This document shows positions 29,757 through 38,331 of a DNA stretch of 64,000 nt, piece after piece; position 1 is the first letter of the stretch; every line of letters starts with the position of its first letter. The notes beneath the pieces were generated by a model. That model was not told the DNA's origin and did no database searches. It was given only the letters and a program-made list of their open reading frames with translations. A program made the position numbers and the translations under genes. The DNA lies in the NCBI GenBank assembly GCA_021299035.1, contig JAJTGD010000011.1:28624-92623 (forward strand). Reading direction: 5' to 3'. This DNA is from Oxalobacteraceae bacterium. Its GTDB lineage: Bacteria > Pseudomonadota > Gammaproteobacteria > Burkholderiales > Burkholderiaceae_D.

Positions 29757-30658
29757 GACCCGGTATCGTTAGCGGAGGGCGGCAGATGTTTCGCCATAAA
29801 ATCGATCAGGACCCGCACCCGATGGGGCACCTGCCGGTTGCCGGGCAAGATCGCGTACAACCCTAGTTCAGGCATCGCATAATCCTCTAATAGTTTGGTC
29901 ACGCGGCCCGAAGCGAGATAAGGCTCGGCAATGAAATCGGGCTGCACAGTGATGCCGAGACCCTGCGCTGCTGCCTCGGAGAGCGCCTCGCCATTGCCAG
30001 CGCTGATACGCGACGGTACCGTAAAACTTTTCCATTTACCTTCCACCCGATAGATCCAACCAGCAGCCACCCCCGGGCTGTTGTAGGCCAGACATTCGTG
30101 CTGCGCAAGCTCAGCCGGATAACGTGGCTTACCGAAGCGCGCCAGGTAATCCGGCGACGCTAGTGTGTGCAGATGAATGGTCCCTAATCTGCGCGCGACC
30201 TCGGTCGGGCCAAGCTGTCCGGTAATGCGAATAGCGAGATCAACTCCTTCCTCGATCAGATTGACACGCCGATCGGTGTAGTCCATGTCCAGCGAGATTT
30301 CCGGGTACTGCCGCGCAAAGTCGAGCAGCAGCGGCAGCATACGCTTCAGGCCGTAGCTGAGGGGCAGGCTGATCCGAATATGACCACGCGCGGACTGCCG
30401 CTGCTCGGCGATACCGGTCTCGGCGGACTCAACCAGATTCAAGATCACACGGCACTTTTCCAGATAGGCGGCACCGGCCGAGGTCAGCGTCAGACGCCGG
30501 GTGCTGCGCGCCATCAGCTTCACCCCAAGATGTTGCTCCAGCGCGGCCACCTGTCGCGTGACGGCCGAGCGAGCAACACCCATTTGTTGGGCGACCGCCG
30601 AGAAACTACTTAACTCGGCGACGCGAACGAAGACCCGCATGGCAGAAAAACGGTCCAT
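29753..30658 (-). CDS. LysR-family transcriptional regulator
   Basis: This is a 301-residue LysR-type regulator. The N-terminal winged helix-turn-helix (FVRVAELSSFSAVAQQMGVARSAVTRQVAALEQHLG) is of the CrgA/DsdC-like class, followed by a linker helix and a periplasmic-binding-protein-like effector domain from about residue 90 (GHIRISLPLSYG). The inducer is unknown. It is divergent from the dioxygenase-cytochrome b561-yceI genes across about 165 bp, the usual geometry for a LysR regulator and its target. Unusually, its stop overlaps the pabBC start, so the regulator and pabBC are translationally coupled. Confidence 0.93.
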   Translation of the reverse strand: MDRFSAMRVFVRVAELSSFSAVAQQMGVARSAVTRQVAALEQHLGVKLMARSTRRLTLTSAGAAYLEKCRVILNLVESAETGIAEQRQSARGHIRISLPLSYGLKRMLPLLLDFARQYPEISLDMDYTDRRVNLIEEGVDLAIRITGQLGPTEVARRLGTIHLHTLASPDYLARFGKPRYPAELAQHECLAYNSPGVAAGWIYRVEGKWKSFTVPSRISAGNGEALSEAAAQGLGITVQPDFIAEPYLASGRVTKLLEDYAMPELGLYAILPGNRQVPHRVRVLIDFMAKHLPPSANDTGS

Positions 30659-30823
30659 TGTTGCGTTCGATGAAACAAATAATTGCAGATTGTCCTCTTT
30701 TTCTTTGCAATTGGCACGGGTAGAGTTCGGCTCACTGACGGGGCACGCTGACAGTGACGCGTAGTCTCAGCCATTCAATCCCTAGATAGCACTGGTCCGT
30801 ATCCACCCAATCGGCGATTTATC

Positions 30824-31615
30824 GTGAACCTCCCCTCACTGTTCCTGCCCCACGGCGCACCCACGTTCGCGCTCCGCCCCGGCGTAGCGGGCCTTGCCAT
30901 GACCCGCATCGCCGCCGAACTACCGCGTCCAAGAGCCATCGTGATAGTGAGCCCTCACTGGGATACTGCAACGCCGACCGTCGGTACCGGCGAGCGGCTC
31001 GAGACGATTCATGACTTTTTCGGATTTCCTTCCGAGTTGTATGAGATTCATTACCCGGCGACGGGCTGCCCGGAGGCAGCGCGTGAAGTGATTCAAGCAC
31101 TGGACAGTGCTGGTCTCGCGGTGGACGAAGCGCCTGCGCAAGGTCTGGACCACGGCGCCTGGGTACCCTTGCGACAGATGTACCCCGATGCCGATGTACC
31201 GGTGGTACCGCTGTCCCTCCAAAGCCGCTTGGGCGTGCAAGGTGCGTATCAACTGGGGCAGGCGTTGGCGCCGCTGCGCGCGCAAGGGTTTCTGGTAATC
31301 GGGTCTGGGAATATCACGCATAACCTGGCGGACTACCGCATCGCCAGCGCCCAAGGCACAGCGTCATTTGATTACTTGCGAGCGTTCCCGAACTGGATGA
31401 CTGAGCACTTACAGCAGCATGATCTGGCGGCGCTACTGGATTACCGTCGACGCGCGCCTGAAGCCGCCCGTGCGCATCCCACCGATGAGCATCTGCAGCC
31501 ACTGTATGTGGCGCTTGGTGCTGCCGGCCCGCAGGCGACCGTCGAGCATCTGCATACCGGCATCAGCGATTATGTGCTCGCCATGGATGCGTATTCCTTC
31601 ACAACACGACACTGA
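30824..31615 (+). CDS. DODA-type extradiol aromatic ring-opening dioxygenase
   Basis: This 263-residue protein belongs to the LigB-related class III family, which includes plant 4,5-DOPA dioxygenase and Escherichia coli YgiD. These enzymes use a metal ion to open catechols beside the hydroxyls. Likely metal-binding histidines are visible in PHGAP (residue 10), SPHWDT (about 44) and GLDHGAWVPL. The C-terminal TDEHLQPLYVALGAAG is typical of the family. The start is a GTG. The physiological catechol is not known. The gene is divergent from the LysR regulator and precedes the cytochrome b561 gene by 2 bp. Confidence 0.9.
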   Translation: MNLPSLFLPHGAPTFALRPGVAGLAMTRIAAELPRPRAIVIVSPHWDTATPTVGTGERLETIHDFFGFPSELYEIHYPATGCPEAAREVIQALDSAGLAVDEAPAQGLDHGAWVPLRQMYPDADVPVVPLSLQSRLGVQGAYQLGQALAPLRAQGFLVIGSGNITHNLADYRIASAQGTASFDYLRAFPNWMTEHLQQHDLAALLDYRRRAPEAARAHPTDEHLQPLYVALGAAGPQATVEHLHTGISDYVLAMDAYSFTTRH

Positions 31616-31617
31616 CC

Positions 31618-32199
31618 ATGGATAGCACCACGACCGCGGACGATCAACGACCTATGCAATACACAGGTACCGCCAAGGTTTTGCACTGGCTGATGGCACT
31701 GCTCATCGTCGGTCTGTTCGCACTCGGCCAGTACATGAGTGATCTGCCGATGTCACCGCGCAAGCTGCAGCTGTACTCCTGGCACAAATGGATCGGCGTC
31801 ACGGCATTTCTGCTGCTACTAGTGCGCATGGCCTGGCGCCTCACACATCAACCACCCGCACTACCGACACAGATACCCCCACTGCTTCGGTTCGCCTCCC
31901 ATATTGGTCATGGTGCGCTTTATCTGCTGATGCTGGCGATTCCATTATCCGGCTGGTTGATGAGTTCGGCCAAGGGATATCAGACCGTGTGGTTCGGCGT
32001 GCTGCCGATTCCAGATCTACTCGGCAAAGATAAACAGCTTGGCGACGCACTGGCTGAGGTCCATGGTGCGCTGAATAGTGTGCTGGCGCTGGTGGTACTA
32101 ATTCATGTCGCCGCCGCATTGAAGCATCATTTCATCGACCGTGATGATGTACTCCGACGAATACTACCCGCTCGCAAACAAGAATCCCAACCGCAGTAA
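31618..32199 (+). CDS. Cytochrome b561 family protein
   Basis: This 193-residue integral membrane di-haem b-type cytochrome has four predicted helices, roughly residues 20-42, 52-75, 90-112 and 145-165. The candidate haem histidines are in VLHWLMALL (helix 1), WHKWIGV (helix 2), HIGHGALYLLML (helix 3) and LIHVAAALKHHF (helix 4). In E. coli, CybB oxidises ubiquinol and donates electrons to oxygen; family members often sit beside yceI genes, as here. It starts 2 bp after the dioxygenase stop. Its own stop is about 25 bp before the YceI start, so the three form one operon. Confidence 0.93.
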   Translation: MDSTTTADDQRPMQYTGTAKVLHWLMALLIVGLFALGQYMSDLPMSPRKLQLYSWHKWIGVTAFLLLLVRMAWRLTHQPPALPTQIPPLLRFASHIGHGALYLLMLAIPLSGWLMSSAKGYQTVWFGVLPIPDLLGKDKQLGDALAEVHGALNSVLALVVLIHVAAALKHHFIDRDDVLRRILPARKQESQPQ

Positions 32200-32224
32200 A
32201 ACCTTCACCTCTGGAGAAATAACA

Positions 32225-32803
32225 ATGAAGACTATGACTCGCCTGATCACCACTCTTGCACTCAGCAGCGCGATGATTGCACCTGTACTTGCAGCACCTG
32301 TAACTTACGGCGTAGAAGCTAACCACAGTTTCCCGCGCTTCTCCTATACCCACCTCGGTTTCAGCACACAGCAGTCGCGCTTCGACAAAACAACTGGCTC
32401 GGTGGTATTCGACAAGGAAGGGCGCACCGGATCGGTGGATATCACCATCGATACACGCTCGGTGAATACCGGCTCAGCGCTGTTTAACCAGCATATCCAA
32501 GCGGAAGATTTTCTGGATACGGCCAAGTTCCCGACTGTGACCTTCAAATCGACCAAGGTTGTATTCGATGGTGACAAGCCCGCCAGCATCGAGGGCGATC
32601 TCACCATGAAAGGCATTACCAAGCGCGTCACACTGACCGTCACACGCTTCCTCGCAGCACCGCACCCGATTCAAAAGAAAGACACGGTCGGTGCCGATGC
32701 CTACACTATCGTCAAGCGTACTGACTTCAACATGGGCAAGTACGCACCAGCAGTCAGCGATGAGGTCCGCATTGATATCGCGATCGAAGCGCTGAAGCAG
32801 TAA
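32225..32803 (+). CDS. YceI family periplasmic lipid-binding protein
   Basis: This 192-residue periplasmic protein has a signal peptide ending at about VLA-AP and the lipocalin-like YceI fold seen in TVTFKSTKV, GDLTMKGITKRVTL and the terminal VRIDIAIEA. YceI proteins bind polyisoprenoids such as ubiquinone-8 in a beta-barrel; which lipid this one binds is unknown. The ATG at 32225, preceded by GGAG, is preferred over the longer frame that overlaps the cytochrome gene. It is the first of three YceI genes in the window and is next to cytochrome b561, a conserved pairing. A strong terminator follows. Confidence 0.93.
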   Translation: MKTMTRLITTLALSSAMIAPVLAAPVTYGVEANHSFPRFSYTHLGFSTQQSRFDKTTGSVVFDKEGRTGSVDITIDTRSVNTGSALFNQHIQAEDFLDTAKFPTVTFKSTKVVFDGDKPASIEGDLTMKGITKRVTLTVTRFLAAPHPIQKKDTVGADAYTIVKRTDFNMGKYAPAVSDEVRIDIAIEALKQ

Positions 32804-32821
32804 TTATTAATGCTCACTAGC

Positions 32822-32852
32822 AAAAACGCCCGCGCAATGCGGGCGTTTTTTT
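32822..32852. terminator. Bidirectional rho-independent terminator
   Basis: cgcccgc (32827-32833) pairs perfectly with gcgggcg (32839-32845) around a 5-nt loop, with five A on the left and seven T on the right. It serves both the forward yceI transcript and the convergent rhodanese transcript. Confidence 0.93.
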
Positions 32853-32870
32853 GAGTACGACTGTGTTTGC

Positions 32871-33479
32871 TTAGCGCGGCTCAGGCAAAGTGAATTTTTC
32901 TTTCTCGAGGCGATAAGACCAGGGCAAGCCTGCATTCTTCCAGCCATTGACTACCCGCTTGCCGGCATTTGGGCCCTCTTTCGCAACATCGCCTTCGAAG
33001 CCATCGACTACCGTATACACCTGCGCAAAGCCCGCCTCTGACAGTTGGGTCGCTGCACGTCCAGAACGATCACCCGAACGACAGATCAGCACGATCGGAT
33101 CACTCTTACTCAAGCCCTTGGCATTTGCACGACGGGCGATTTCTTTTTCAAAGTCTTTATTCAGCTCCAACTGAAAGCGACCAGCCTTCTCATCCCAGGC
33201 AGCATTCGGGGGATGCTCATACATTGGTACATACGCATCGACACTCGTTGCCACGCCGGTGTAGGTAATCTCACCGCGCGTGCGAATATCCACAAACAGC
33301 ACCTTGTCGCCCTGCTGCTGCTTCATCTCGTAGGCTTCTTTTACATCCAGATACAAGCCAGGCTTGGTTCTTTTACTCGTCGGCACCTGCGCTACATCGA
33401 GCGCAAACACTGGCGTCAGACCCGATACCAGCGTCGCACAGAAGAAGCTCGCAGTCATTAATCGATGAATGGTCATCAT
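32871..33479 (-). CDS. Exported rhodanese-like protein
   Basis: This 202-residue protein has an N-terminal signal peptide (MMTIHRLMTASFFCATLVSG, cleavage after VFA) and a single rhodanese domain. The active-site loop CRSGDRSGRA has the catalytic cysteine followed by a six-residue loop typical of sulfurtransferases. A long insertion (VPMYEHPPNAAWDEKAGRF) precedes it. Periplasmic rhodaneses of this type often occur near redox or cytochrome genes; the actual sulfur substrate is unknown. It is the last gene of a reverse-strand cluster with the SbmA-like gene 24 bp upstream, and ends at a bidirectional terminator. Confidence 0.9.
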   Translation of the reverse strand: MMTIHRLMTASFFCATLVSGLTPVFALDVAQVPTSKRTKPGLYLDVKEAYEMKQQQGDKVLFVDIRTRGEITYTGVATSVDAYVPMYEHPPNAAWDEKAGRFQLELNKDFEKEIARRANAKGLSKSDPIVLICRSGDRSGRAATQLSEAGFAQVYTVVDGFEGDVAKEGPNAGKRVVNGWKNAGLPWSYRLEKEKFTLPEPR

Positions 33480-33503
33480 GCCCTCCCAGTCAATCTCGAT
33501 CCG

Positions 33504-34514
33504 CTAGGTGGACGCACCATCCGATGCCGGACCAGTACGCTTGACAACACCTATCTGCGCCTCGAAGGCGCGTAGACGCTTGTAAACCGAGATCAGCTCG
33601 ACAATCGTGCTCCAGCTACGTACCAAGAATTGGAACGACATCTCGACGCGTCCGAAGGCACGCACGATCTGCTGCATCACTCCCAGCGTAATGGCACCGG
33701 ACACCACCGTTGGGCCCAGAGCGATATAAGGCACCAGTACCCCGAATTGCAGATAGCTGAACTTCGCGATATCGAAATACATGTAATGGAAAAAAAGACG
33801 GAAGTAGTTTGTTCTCACATGCGAGAACAGATCTTTGACGATCGGCTCGCTACCGCGCGCCCCATCATCTTCCGCATGCACTAACTCTTTGCGATAAGCG
33901 GCCTCGACACGCTGGTTATTAAACTCCAAGCCCGGTAGTTTTATACCCACTAGTGCCAACACTACGGTACCAAATAGTGCGAACAAGATCGCGACATAAA
34001 CCAGCGCATGCTCCACCTCACCGAACACCGGCACCTCGGAAACTTTCTTCGACAGATTCCAGAGGATCGGCAAAAAGGCGAATAGCGTCATCAAGGAATC
34101 CATCATGTTCGAGCCAAGTGATTCCATGATCACCGAGAATCGCTTGGTATCTTCTTGTACACGCTGGCTGGCACCCTCGATATGGCGCAGTGTTGACCAG
34201 TGCGCCATATAGTAGTCATTCATTGCATCACGCCAGCGGAATACCCAGTGCTTGGTAAAAAATGCCAACAATACTGCGACCAACACATAGGTGCCTGCCA
34301 ATTTGGCAAAGGTCATGAGAAAACTGAAGAACTCCTCAAGCGTCACATTGCCGGGCTTGGCCAGCGCTTTTTGGACCACATCGTAGAAACCACCGAACCA
34401 GTCATTGATGGCGACATCAATCTGTACCTGATACCAAGTACCTAGCAAAATAATGGCCGCACCCGGCCAAGACCACAGTAACCAGCGCCGCGAAAGAAAG
34501 AAAGAATTGAACAT
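33504..34514 (-). CDS. SbmA/BacA-like peptide transporter, short N-terminus
   Basis: This 336-residue inner membrane protein is clearly related to SbmA/BacA, a proton-driven importer of antimicrobial peptides and modified peptides that resembles the membrane half of ABC exporters but lacks an ATPase. It shares long blocks such as VFRWRDAMNDYYMAHW, LRHIEGASQRVQEDT, VGIKLPGLEFNNQRVEAAYRKEL and NYFRLFFHYMYFDIAKFSYLQ. E. coli SbmA is 406 residues; this one begins about 65 residues later and so lacks the first N-terminal segment. The frame upstream does not continue that segment, because the ChaN gene ends 18 bp before. Whether it still transports is uncertain. Confidence 0.88.
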   Translation of the reverse strand: MFNSFFLSRRWLLWSWPGAAIILLGTWYQVQIDVAINDWFGGFYDVVQKALAKPGNVTLEEFFSFLMTFAKLAGTYVLVAVLLAFFTKHWVFRWRDAMNDYYMAHWSTLRHIEGASQRVQEDTKRFSVIMESLGSNMMDSLMTLFAFLPILWNLSKKVSEVPVFGEVEHALVYVAILFALFGTVVLALVGIKLPGLEFNNQRVEAAYRKELVHAEDDGARGSEPIVKDLFSHVRTNYFRLFFHYMYFDIAKFSYLQFGVLVPYIALGPTVVSGAITLGVMQQIVRAFGRVEMSFQFLVRSWSTIVELISVYKRLRAFEAQIGVVKRTGPASDGAST

Positions 34515-34532
34515 GCCGTGTCTCTTACAGGA

Positions 34533-35516
34533 TTATTTTATTTTGAAATTTTCGCAAGGATCCGATCGCTCCGCCTGCTCACTCAACCAGACGATGTCAT
34601 AACGGCCTTTAAGCGACTGTACCAGCTCTTCGCGCATACCGTCGGCCTCGACAAAACCGACTGCCGTGACGCGCAAAGCAGGTGTCGTGGCACTCAGCAC
34701 CTGGGGAACACCGTAGTCCTTGCGCACATGGCCGTTACCGGCAACCAGCAACGACGGCACGCGCTCAAGCAGCGCTTGTGCCATCGAAATATCCGTTGCA
34801 CGCTGCACCAAGCGCATCGGCTCGATATATCTTTCTGGTAGCTTCCCACAATGACCGTCGATCAGATCCTGATCTAGTTGCTGGCGCGCGGCTTGAGAGA
34901 GCGGCGCATTGCGGTAAGTCTGTCCCAGTGGCGTTGATAGCGCAGATGCACCCTGACTAAATAATTGCTTGGAAAAGCCTTTCGGTAGATTGCCGCCAAC
35001 CAGCGGCAGCCCCGCGCTACGAATTGCATCGAATAGGGGCGCATGCAGCGGCCAGCTCCATGCCTGAGGATCGAAGCCAGCCGCCTGCAGATCAGCAAGT
35101 AATGCGCCTTCGCGCACAACCTGTGCGGGCGACGGTAAATGCTCGGCGACTACGGAGAGCTTGTCACGGGCAAGCCTGCGGATCAGCTGCGCTCGAAGTG
35201 CATGGTGCTGCGCGTTGTCGTGTAACTCGCCGAGCAAAACGATATCCTGCGAACGGAGCCTGTCAATCAGTACCTGCTCGCTAATTTCCTGGCCGCTGCT
35301 CAGATCGATGATCTGCGCGTGAGCCGACTGCATCACCCATAGCAGACCGCACAGCGCGACTGCCAGTGCACTCAACATGGGGGCCCATCCATGCAACCTG
35401 CGCGCACTGTTTCTATACCTTGGCATTAAGTGTGTGCCACTCAGATCCGCGTGCTGCGCTCGCGACATCACAGGCACGTCAGTAGCAGTTTGGGGAACAC
35501 GGTACGCGATAGGCAT
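34533..35516 (-). CDS. ChaN-family haem-associated protein
   Basis: This 327-residue protein carries a ChaN (DUF399) domain after an N-terminal hydrophobic segment (SALAVALCGLLWVMQSAHAQ) that looks like a signal peptide. The family hallmark GELHDNAQHHALR is followed by VVAEH and LLVAGNGHVRKDYGVP. Campylobacter ChaN is a lipoprotein that binds haem and is induced by iron limitation; no lipobox cysteine is obvious here. The start is uncertain: a Met at residue 31 (MPRYRNSARR) would leave a shorter leader. It lies between the FMN reductase (12 bp) and the SbmA-like gene (18 bp), so it is probably part of one operon. Confidence 0.85.
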   Translation of the reverse strand: MPIAYRVPQTATDVPVMSRAQHADLSGTHLMPRYRNSARRLHGWAPMLSALAVALCGLLWVMQSAHAQIIDLSSGQEISEQVLIDRLRSQDIVLLGELHDNAQHHALRAQLIRRLARDKLSVVAEHLPSPAQVVREGALLADLQAAGFDPQAWSWPLHAPLFDAIRSAGLPLVGGNLPKGFSKQLFSQGASALSTPLGQTYRNAPLSQAARQQLDQDLIDGHCGKLPERYIEPMRLVQRATDISMAQALLERVPSLLVAGNGHVRKDYGVPQVLSATTPALRVTAVGFVEADGMREELVQSLKGRYDIVWLSEQAERSDPCENFKIK

Positions 35517-35528
35517 CAGTTTTCCGTG

Positions 35529-36074
35529 TCAAAGTTTACGTTGGTGCACGAGATCGCAAAGTGCACTAAGTAGCTTGCGCAGATTCTCAGCGGTCGTATC
35601 GTCGATCAACTGACCGCTGGCATCAAATTTTGATGGCGCTGCTGAAATCATGACTTCCGGCTTGTTCAGCAAAAACCCGTTGAGATAAACAAATACCTGT
35701 CGGAGCTGATACTGGGCGCGCGAGGTACCTAGCCCACCCGGCGTGGCACCGATTAGCGCGATTGGCTTCGCATCGAAAGGCTGGTCCGGCGGCCTGGAGG
35801 CCCAGTCAATCGCATTCTTCAGCACACCAGGAAAGGAGTAGTTGTACTCAGGCGTCGCAATGATGAGCGCATCTGCCGCACGGATTTGTTCGCGTAACTG
35901 CAGTACCGGCTGCGGCAAGCCTTGCGTGCGCAAATCCTCGTTATACAGTGGGACAGCCGACAAATCAGCGAGCGATAGCGTAACGCCATCAGGCACAAGC
36001 TCGGCGCATGCGCGTAGAGCTGCTGTATTCAGTGAGCCTTGGCGCAGGCTGCCGGAAATACCGAGGATATGCAT
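35529..36074 (-). CDS. NADPH-dependent FMN reductase family protein
   Basis: This is a 181-residue flavodoxin-fold oxidoreductase. The phosphate-binding loop GISGSLRQGSLN begins at residue 5 and the flavin/substrate motif PEYNYSFPGVLKNAIDW is near residue 75, as in ChrR/YieF and NADPH:FMN reductases. These reduce FMN, quinones or chromate, giving protection against oxidative stress. The ATG at 36074 (MHILGISG) is chosen because AAGG lies just upstream and the family starts here. It precedes the ChaN gene by 12 bp and follows the second YceI gene after about 110 bp. Confidence 0.93.
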   Translation of the reverse strand: MHILGISGSLRQGSLNTAALRACAELVPDGVTLSLADLSAVPLYNEDLRTQGLPQPVLQLREQIRAADALIIATPEYNYSFPGVLKNAIDWASRPPDQPFDAKPIALIGATPGGLGTSRAQYQLRQVFVYLNGFLLNKPEVMISAAPSKFDASGQLIDDTTAENLRKLLSALCDLVHQRKL

Positions 36075-36183
36075 AGTAGACCTTCGACATAGATAGTGAC
36101 TCAGGACGTTCGCGCCGAGCACCGTGGGCGTGTTGCCGCATCAGACGACAACATTTACTACCTTGAGGTTACCGCGAAGATAA

Positions 36184-36753
36184 CTAATCTGCTCGCACAC
36201 CTTCCACCTGTATTGCCAGTTTGATCTCTGGCGAGAAACGGGGCAAACCGATATTCATACCAAAGTCACTGCGGTCAAAGCGACCATGCGCATCAGCGCC
36301 GCATACCTCACGCTTATGCAGTGGATGTATCAGACATTTGAAATGGGTGACATTCAGCGCCAGCGGCTTGGTCACGCCAAGCAGAGTCATCTCGCCGTCA
36401 ACACCGACCAGCTTCTCGCCCTCGTACTTCAATGTCGTACTTTTGTACGTAATCGCAGGATATTTTGCGACATTGAACATTTCATCACCACGCGCTTTGT
36501 CGTTCATTTTGGCGTGCCCAAAATCGACTGTACTGGCATCAATCGTGATCTCGATACTGCCACCGGATTTTGCCGAGCGGTCGATTACGATTTTGCCGCC
36601 ACTCTTGGTGAATTTTCCACGCCAGATCGATAAACCCATATGGTCCGCTTCGAAACTGGGATACGTATGGCTCGGATCAACGTTATAGACCTGGGCCCAC
36701 GCACCTGTGGCGCCTAACAGAAATGCAGCAATGATCAGTCTCTTGATAATCAT
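36184..36753 (-). CDS. YceI family periplasmic protein (second copy)
   Basis: This 189-residue exported YceI protein has a signal peptide ending AWA-Q. Its conserved YceI features are VDPSHTYPSFEADHMG, IDASTVDFGHAKMNDKARG, YPAITYKST and VTKPLALNVTHF. Two cysteines (in FKCLIHPLHKREVCGADAH) could form a disulfide that other copies lack. It is 32 bp downstream of the third YceI gene and on the same strand, so the pair is probably co-transcribed. Lipid-binding and export are inferred from family knowledge; a specific ligand is not known. Confidence 0.93.
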   Translation of the reverse strand: MIIKRLIIAAFLLGATGAWAQVYNVDPSHTYPSFEADHMGLSIWRGKFTKSGGKIVIDRSAKSGGSIEITIDASTVDFGHAKMNDKARGDEMFNVAKYPAITYKSTTLKYEGEKLVGVDGEMTLLGVTKPLALNVTHFKCLIHPLHKREVCGADAHGRFDRSDFGMNIGLPRFSPEIKLAIQVEGVRAD

Positions 36754-36785
36754 GAGCTCTACCTTAATGTTCGTGAAATGTCCGT

Positions 36786-37331
36786 CTACTGCGCGACGAT
36801 ACGAAACTTGATCAACACCTCATCCGCCACGACACTGGTATCTTTCCACTCCCCATCACCAATGCCAAAGACCAGACGTTTGATCGGGACGCTTCCCTCG
36901 AACACTTGCGCTGCGCCTTCTTTCTTTACCGTTAGGGGAAACTGAAGCTCGGTCGATTTGCCTTTCAAGGTAAGTTTGCCACTGACCTCGAGTTTGCCGA
37001 CACCTGCACTACGTATTTTGGTGGAGTTGAACGTCGCCTTTGGAAACTGGACGGCGTGAAACCATTCTTTCTTGCGCACCTCGGCGCTGTAATCGGGATC
37101 ACCCAGATCAAAACTGGCGACGTCAATCTCGACACTCGCTTTGGCGTTTTCGGGTTTGGCGGCGTCATACTCCACCTGTGCGACCAGCTTGTTGAATTTC
37201 GCATCAACAGCGACGCCCATTTGCTTGAAGGTGACGCCAACACTGGATTTCACAGCATCGACTTTCAATGGTGCGGCGAGCGCACTGCCCGTCGACAATG
37301 CCGCAATGATGAGCGCGAATCGAGCGACCAT
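36786..37331 (-). CDS. YceI family periplasmic protein (third copy)
   Basis: This 181-residue exported protein of the YceI family has a signal peptide ending LAA-P. Family features include VKSSVGVTFKQMGVAVDAKF, the DYSAEVRKKEWFHAVQFPKATF block and GKLTLKGKSTELQFPL. It resembles the subtype with KSxVGFTFKQMGVPV-like openings. It is first in the reverse cluster YceI-YceI-FMN reductase-ChaN-SbmA-like-rhodanese. The 127 bp upstream, before the TPM gene, should hold the promoter. Confidence 0.92.
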   Translation of the reverse strand: MVARFALIIAALSTGSALAAPLKVDAVKSSVGVTFKQMGVAVDAKFNKLVAQVEYDAAKPENAKASVEIDVASFDLGDPDYSAEVRKKEWFHAVQFPKATFNSTKIRSAGVGKLEVSGKLTLKGKSTELQFPLTVKKEGAAQVFEGSVPIKRLVFGIGDGEWKDTSVVADEVLIKFRIVAQ

Positions 37332-37458
37332 GATCTCCCTTGTATATGACTAAAGACGCGCAGCGGTTATCGATTTGAGAAGGCTTCTTATCGCCAAAAC
37401 CGTTGCTACGCAAAGTCGCTATTGTATACAGGAGTGAAAATCGTATCCCTTGCCTCGA

Positions 37459-38331
37459 TTACCATCGTCCAGAGGCCCCGCCACCACCAAAACCGCCACC
37501 ACCGCCACGGAAACCGCCGCCACCACGTCCACCATCCCCGCCATCACCACCGCCTCCGCCTCCGCGCCAGCCGCCCAGTGCGCGAAATCCGCTCAAAGTG
37601 AGCACGAATCCCATGAGTGCCGAAAACAGCGCAAATAATAGTAATCCGGTCATGAACCAAACAATCAGACCCAGTGCGCCCGCAGTAATGAACGCGCCTT
37701 TACCACGCCCGAATAGCTTGCGCATTAACGCACCCATGATGATGGCCGCGATAAACACGAGCGGGAGCGCGCCGATGGCGCCGAGCGATTGTGTATCGGA
37801 TTGTGGCGGCGGCAGTACCTCGCCATCCACCACGCGCATCATGGTATCTATACCCGCGCTGATACCACCGTAAACATCACCCTGCCGAAACCGCGGCAGT
37901 ATTTGTTCATCAATAATGCGTTTGCAAATGGCGTCACTAAGAGCACCTTCAAGACCATAGCCGACTTCAATGCGTAGCGCCCGCTCTTCCTTCGCAATAA
38001 GCAGGATGGCACCATCATCGACACGCTTACGTCCCAGCTGCCACTGCTCCGCAACACGGATCGCATACTGCTCGATGGTTTCAGGCTGGGTTTTCGCGAT
38101 GATCAGTACCGCAATCTGACTGCCCTTGCGCTGCTCAAATGCTTGCAATCGCGCTTCCAGCGACTGCTTCTGTTCTGATGACAGGCTATGAACGAGATCG
38201 ACCACGCGACCAGTCAAGGTGGGGACCGCCACCGCCGGCTGCGCCCATGCTGGCAACGGCAAAAATACCAGCGCCACCCACAGCACTACTGAGTGAGCGG
38301 CGATACGGCCGCTATTTTTGGGCGGGCGCAC
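37459..38331 (-). CDS. TPM-domain (YgcG-like) membrane protein
   Basis: This 290-residue protein has a signal peptide (to about AWA-Q), then a TPM domain of about 120 residues (TGRVVDLVHSLSSEQKQSLE; KRVDDGAILLIAKEERALRIEVGYGLEGALSD). Two closely spaced transmembrane helices follow, then a glycine-rich C-terminal tail (GGGGGGDGGDGGRGGGGF-type). TPM proteins usually accompany LemA, as here; their function is unclear and proposals include photosystem or membrane-protein maturation. The start overlaps the end of the LemA gene by 20 bp, so the genes are coupled. Confidence 0.92.
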   Translation of the reverse strand: MRPPKNSGRIAAHSVVLWVALVFLPLPAWAQPAVAVPTLTGRVVDLVHSLSSEQKQSLEARLQAFEQRKGSQIAVLIIAKTQPETIEQYAIRVAEQWQLGRKRVDDGAILLIAKEERALRIEVGYGLEGALSDAICKRIIDEQILPRFRQGDVYGGISAGIDTMMRVVDGEVLPPPQSDTQSLGAIGALPLVFIAAIIMGALMRKLFGRGKGAFITAGALGLIVWFMTGLLLFALFSALMGFVLTLSGFRALGGWRGGGGGGDGGDGGRGGGGFRGGGGGFGGGGASGRW

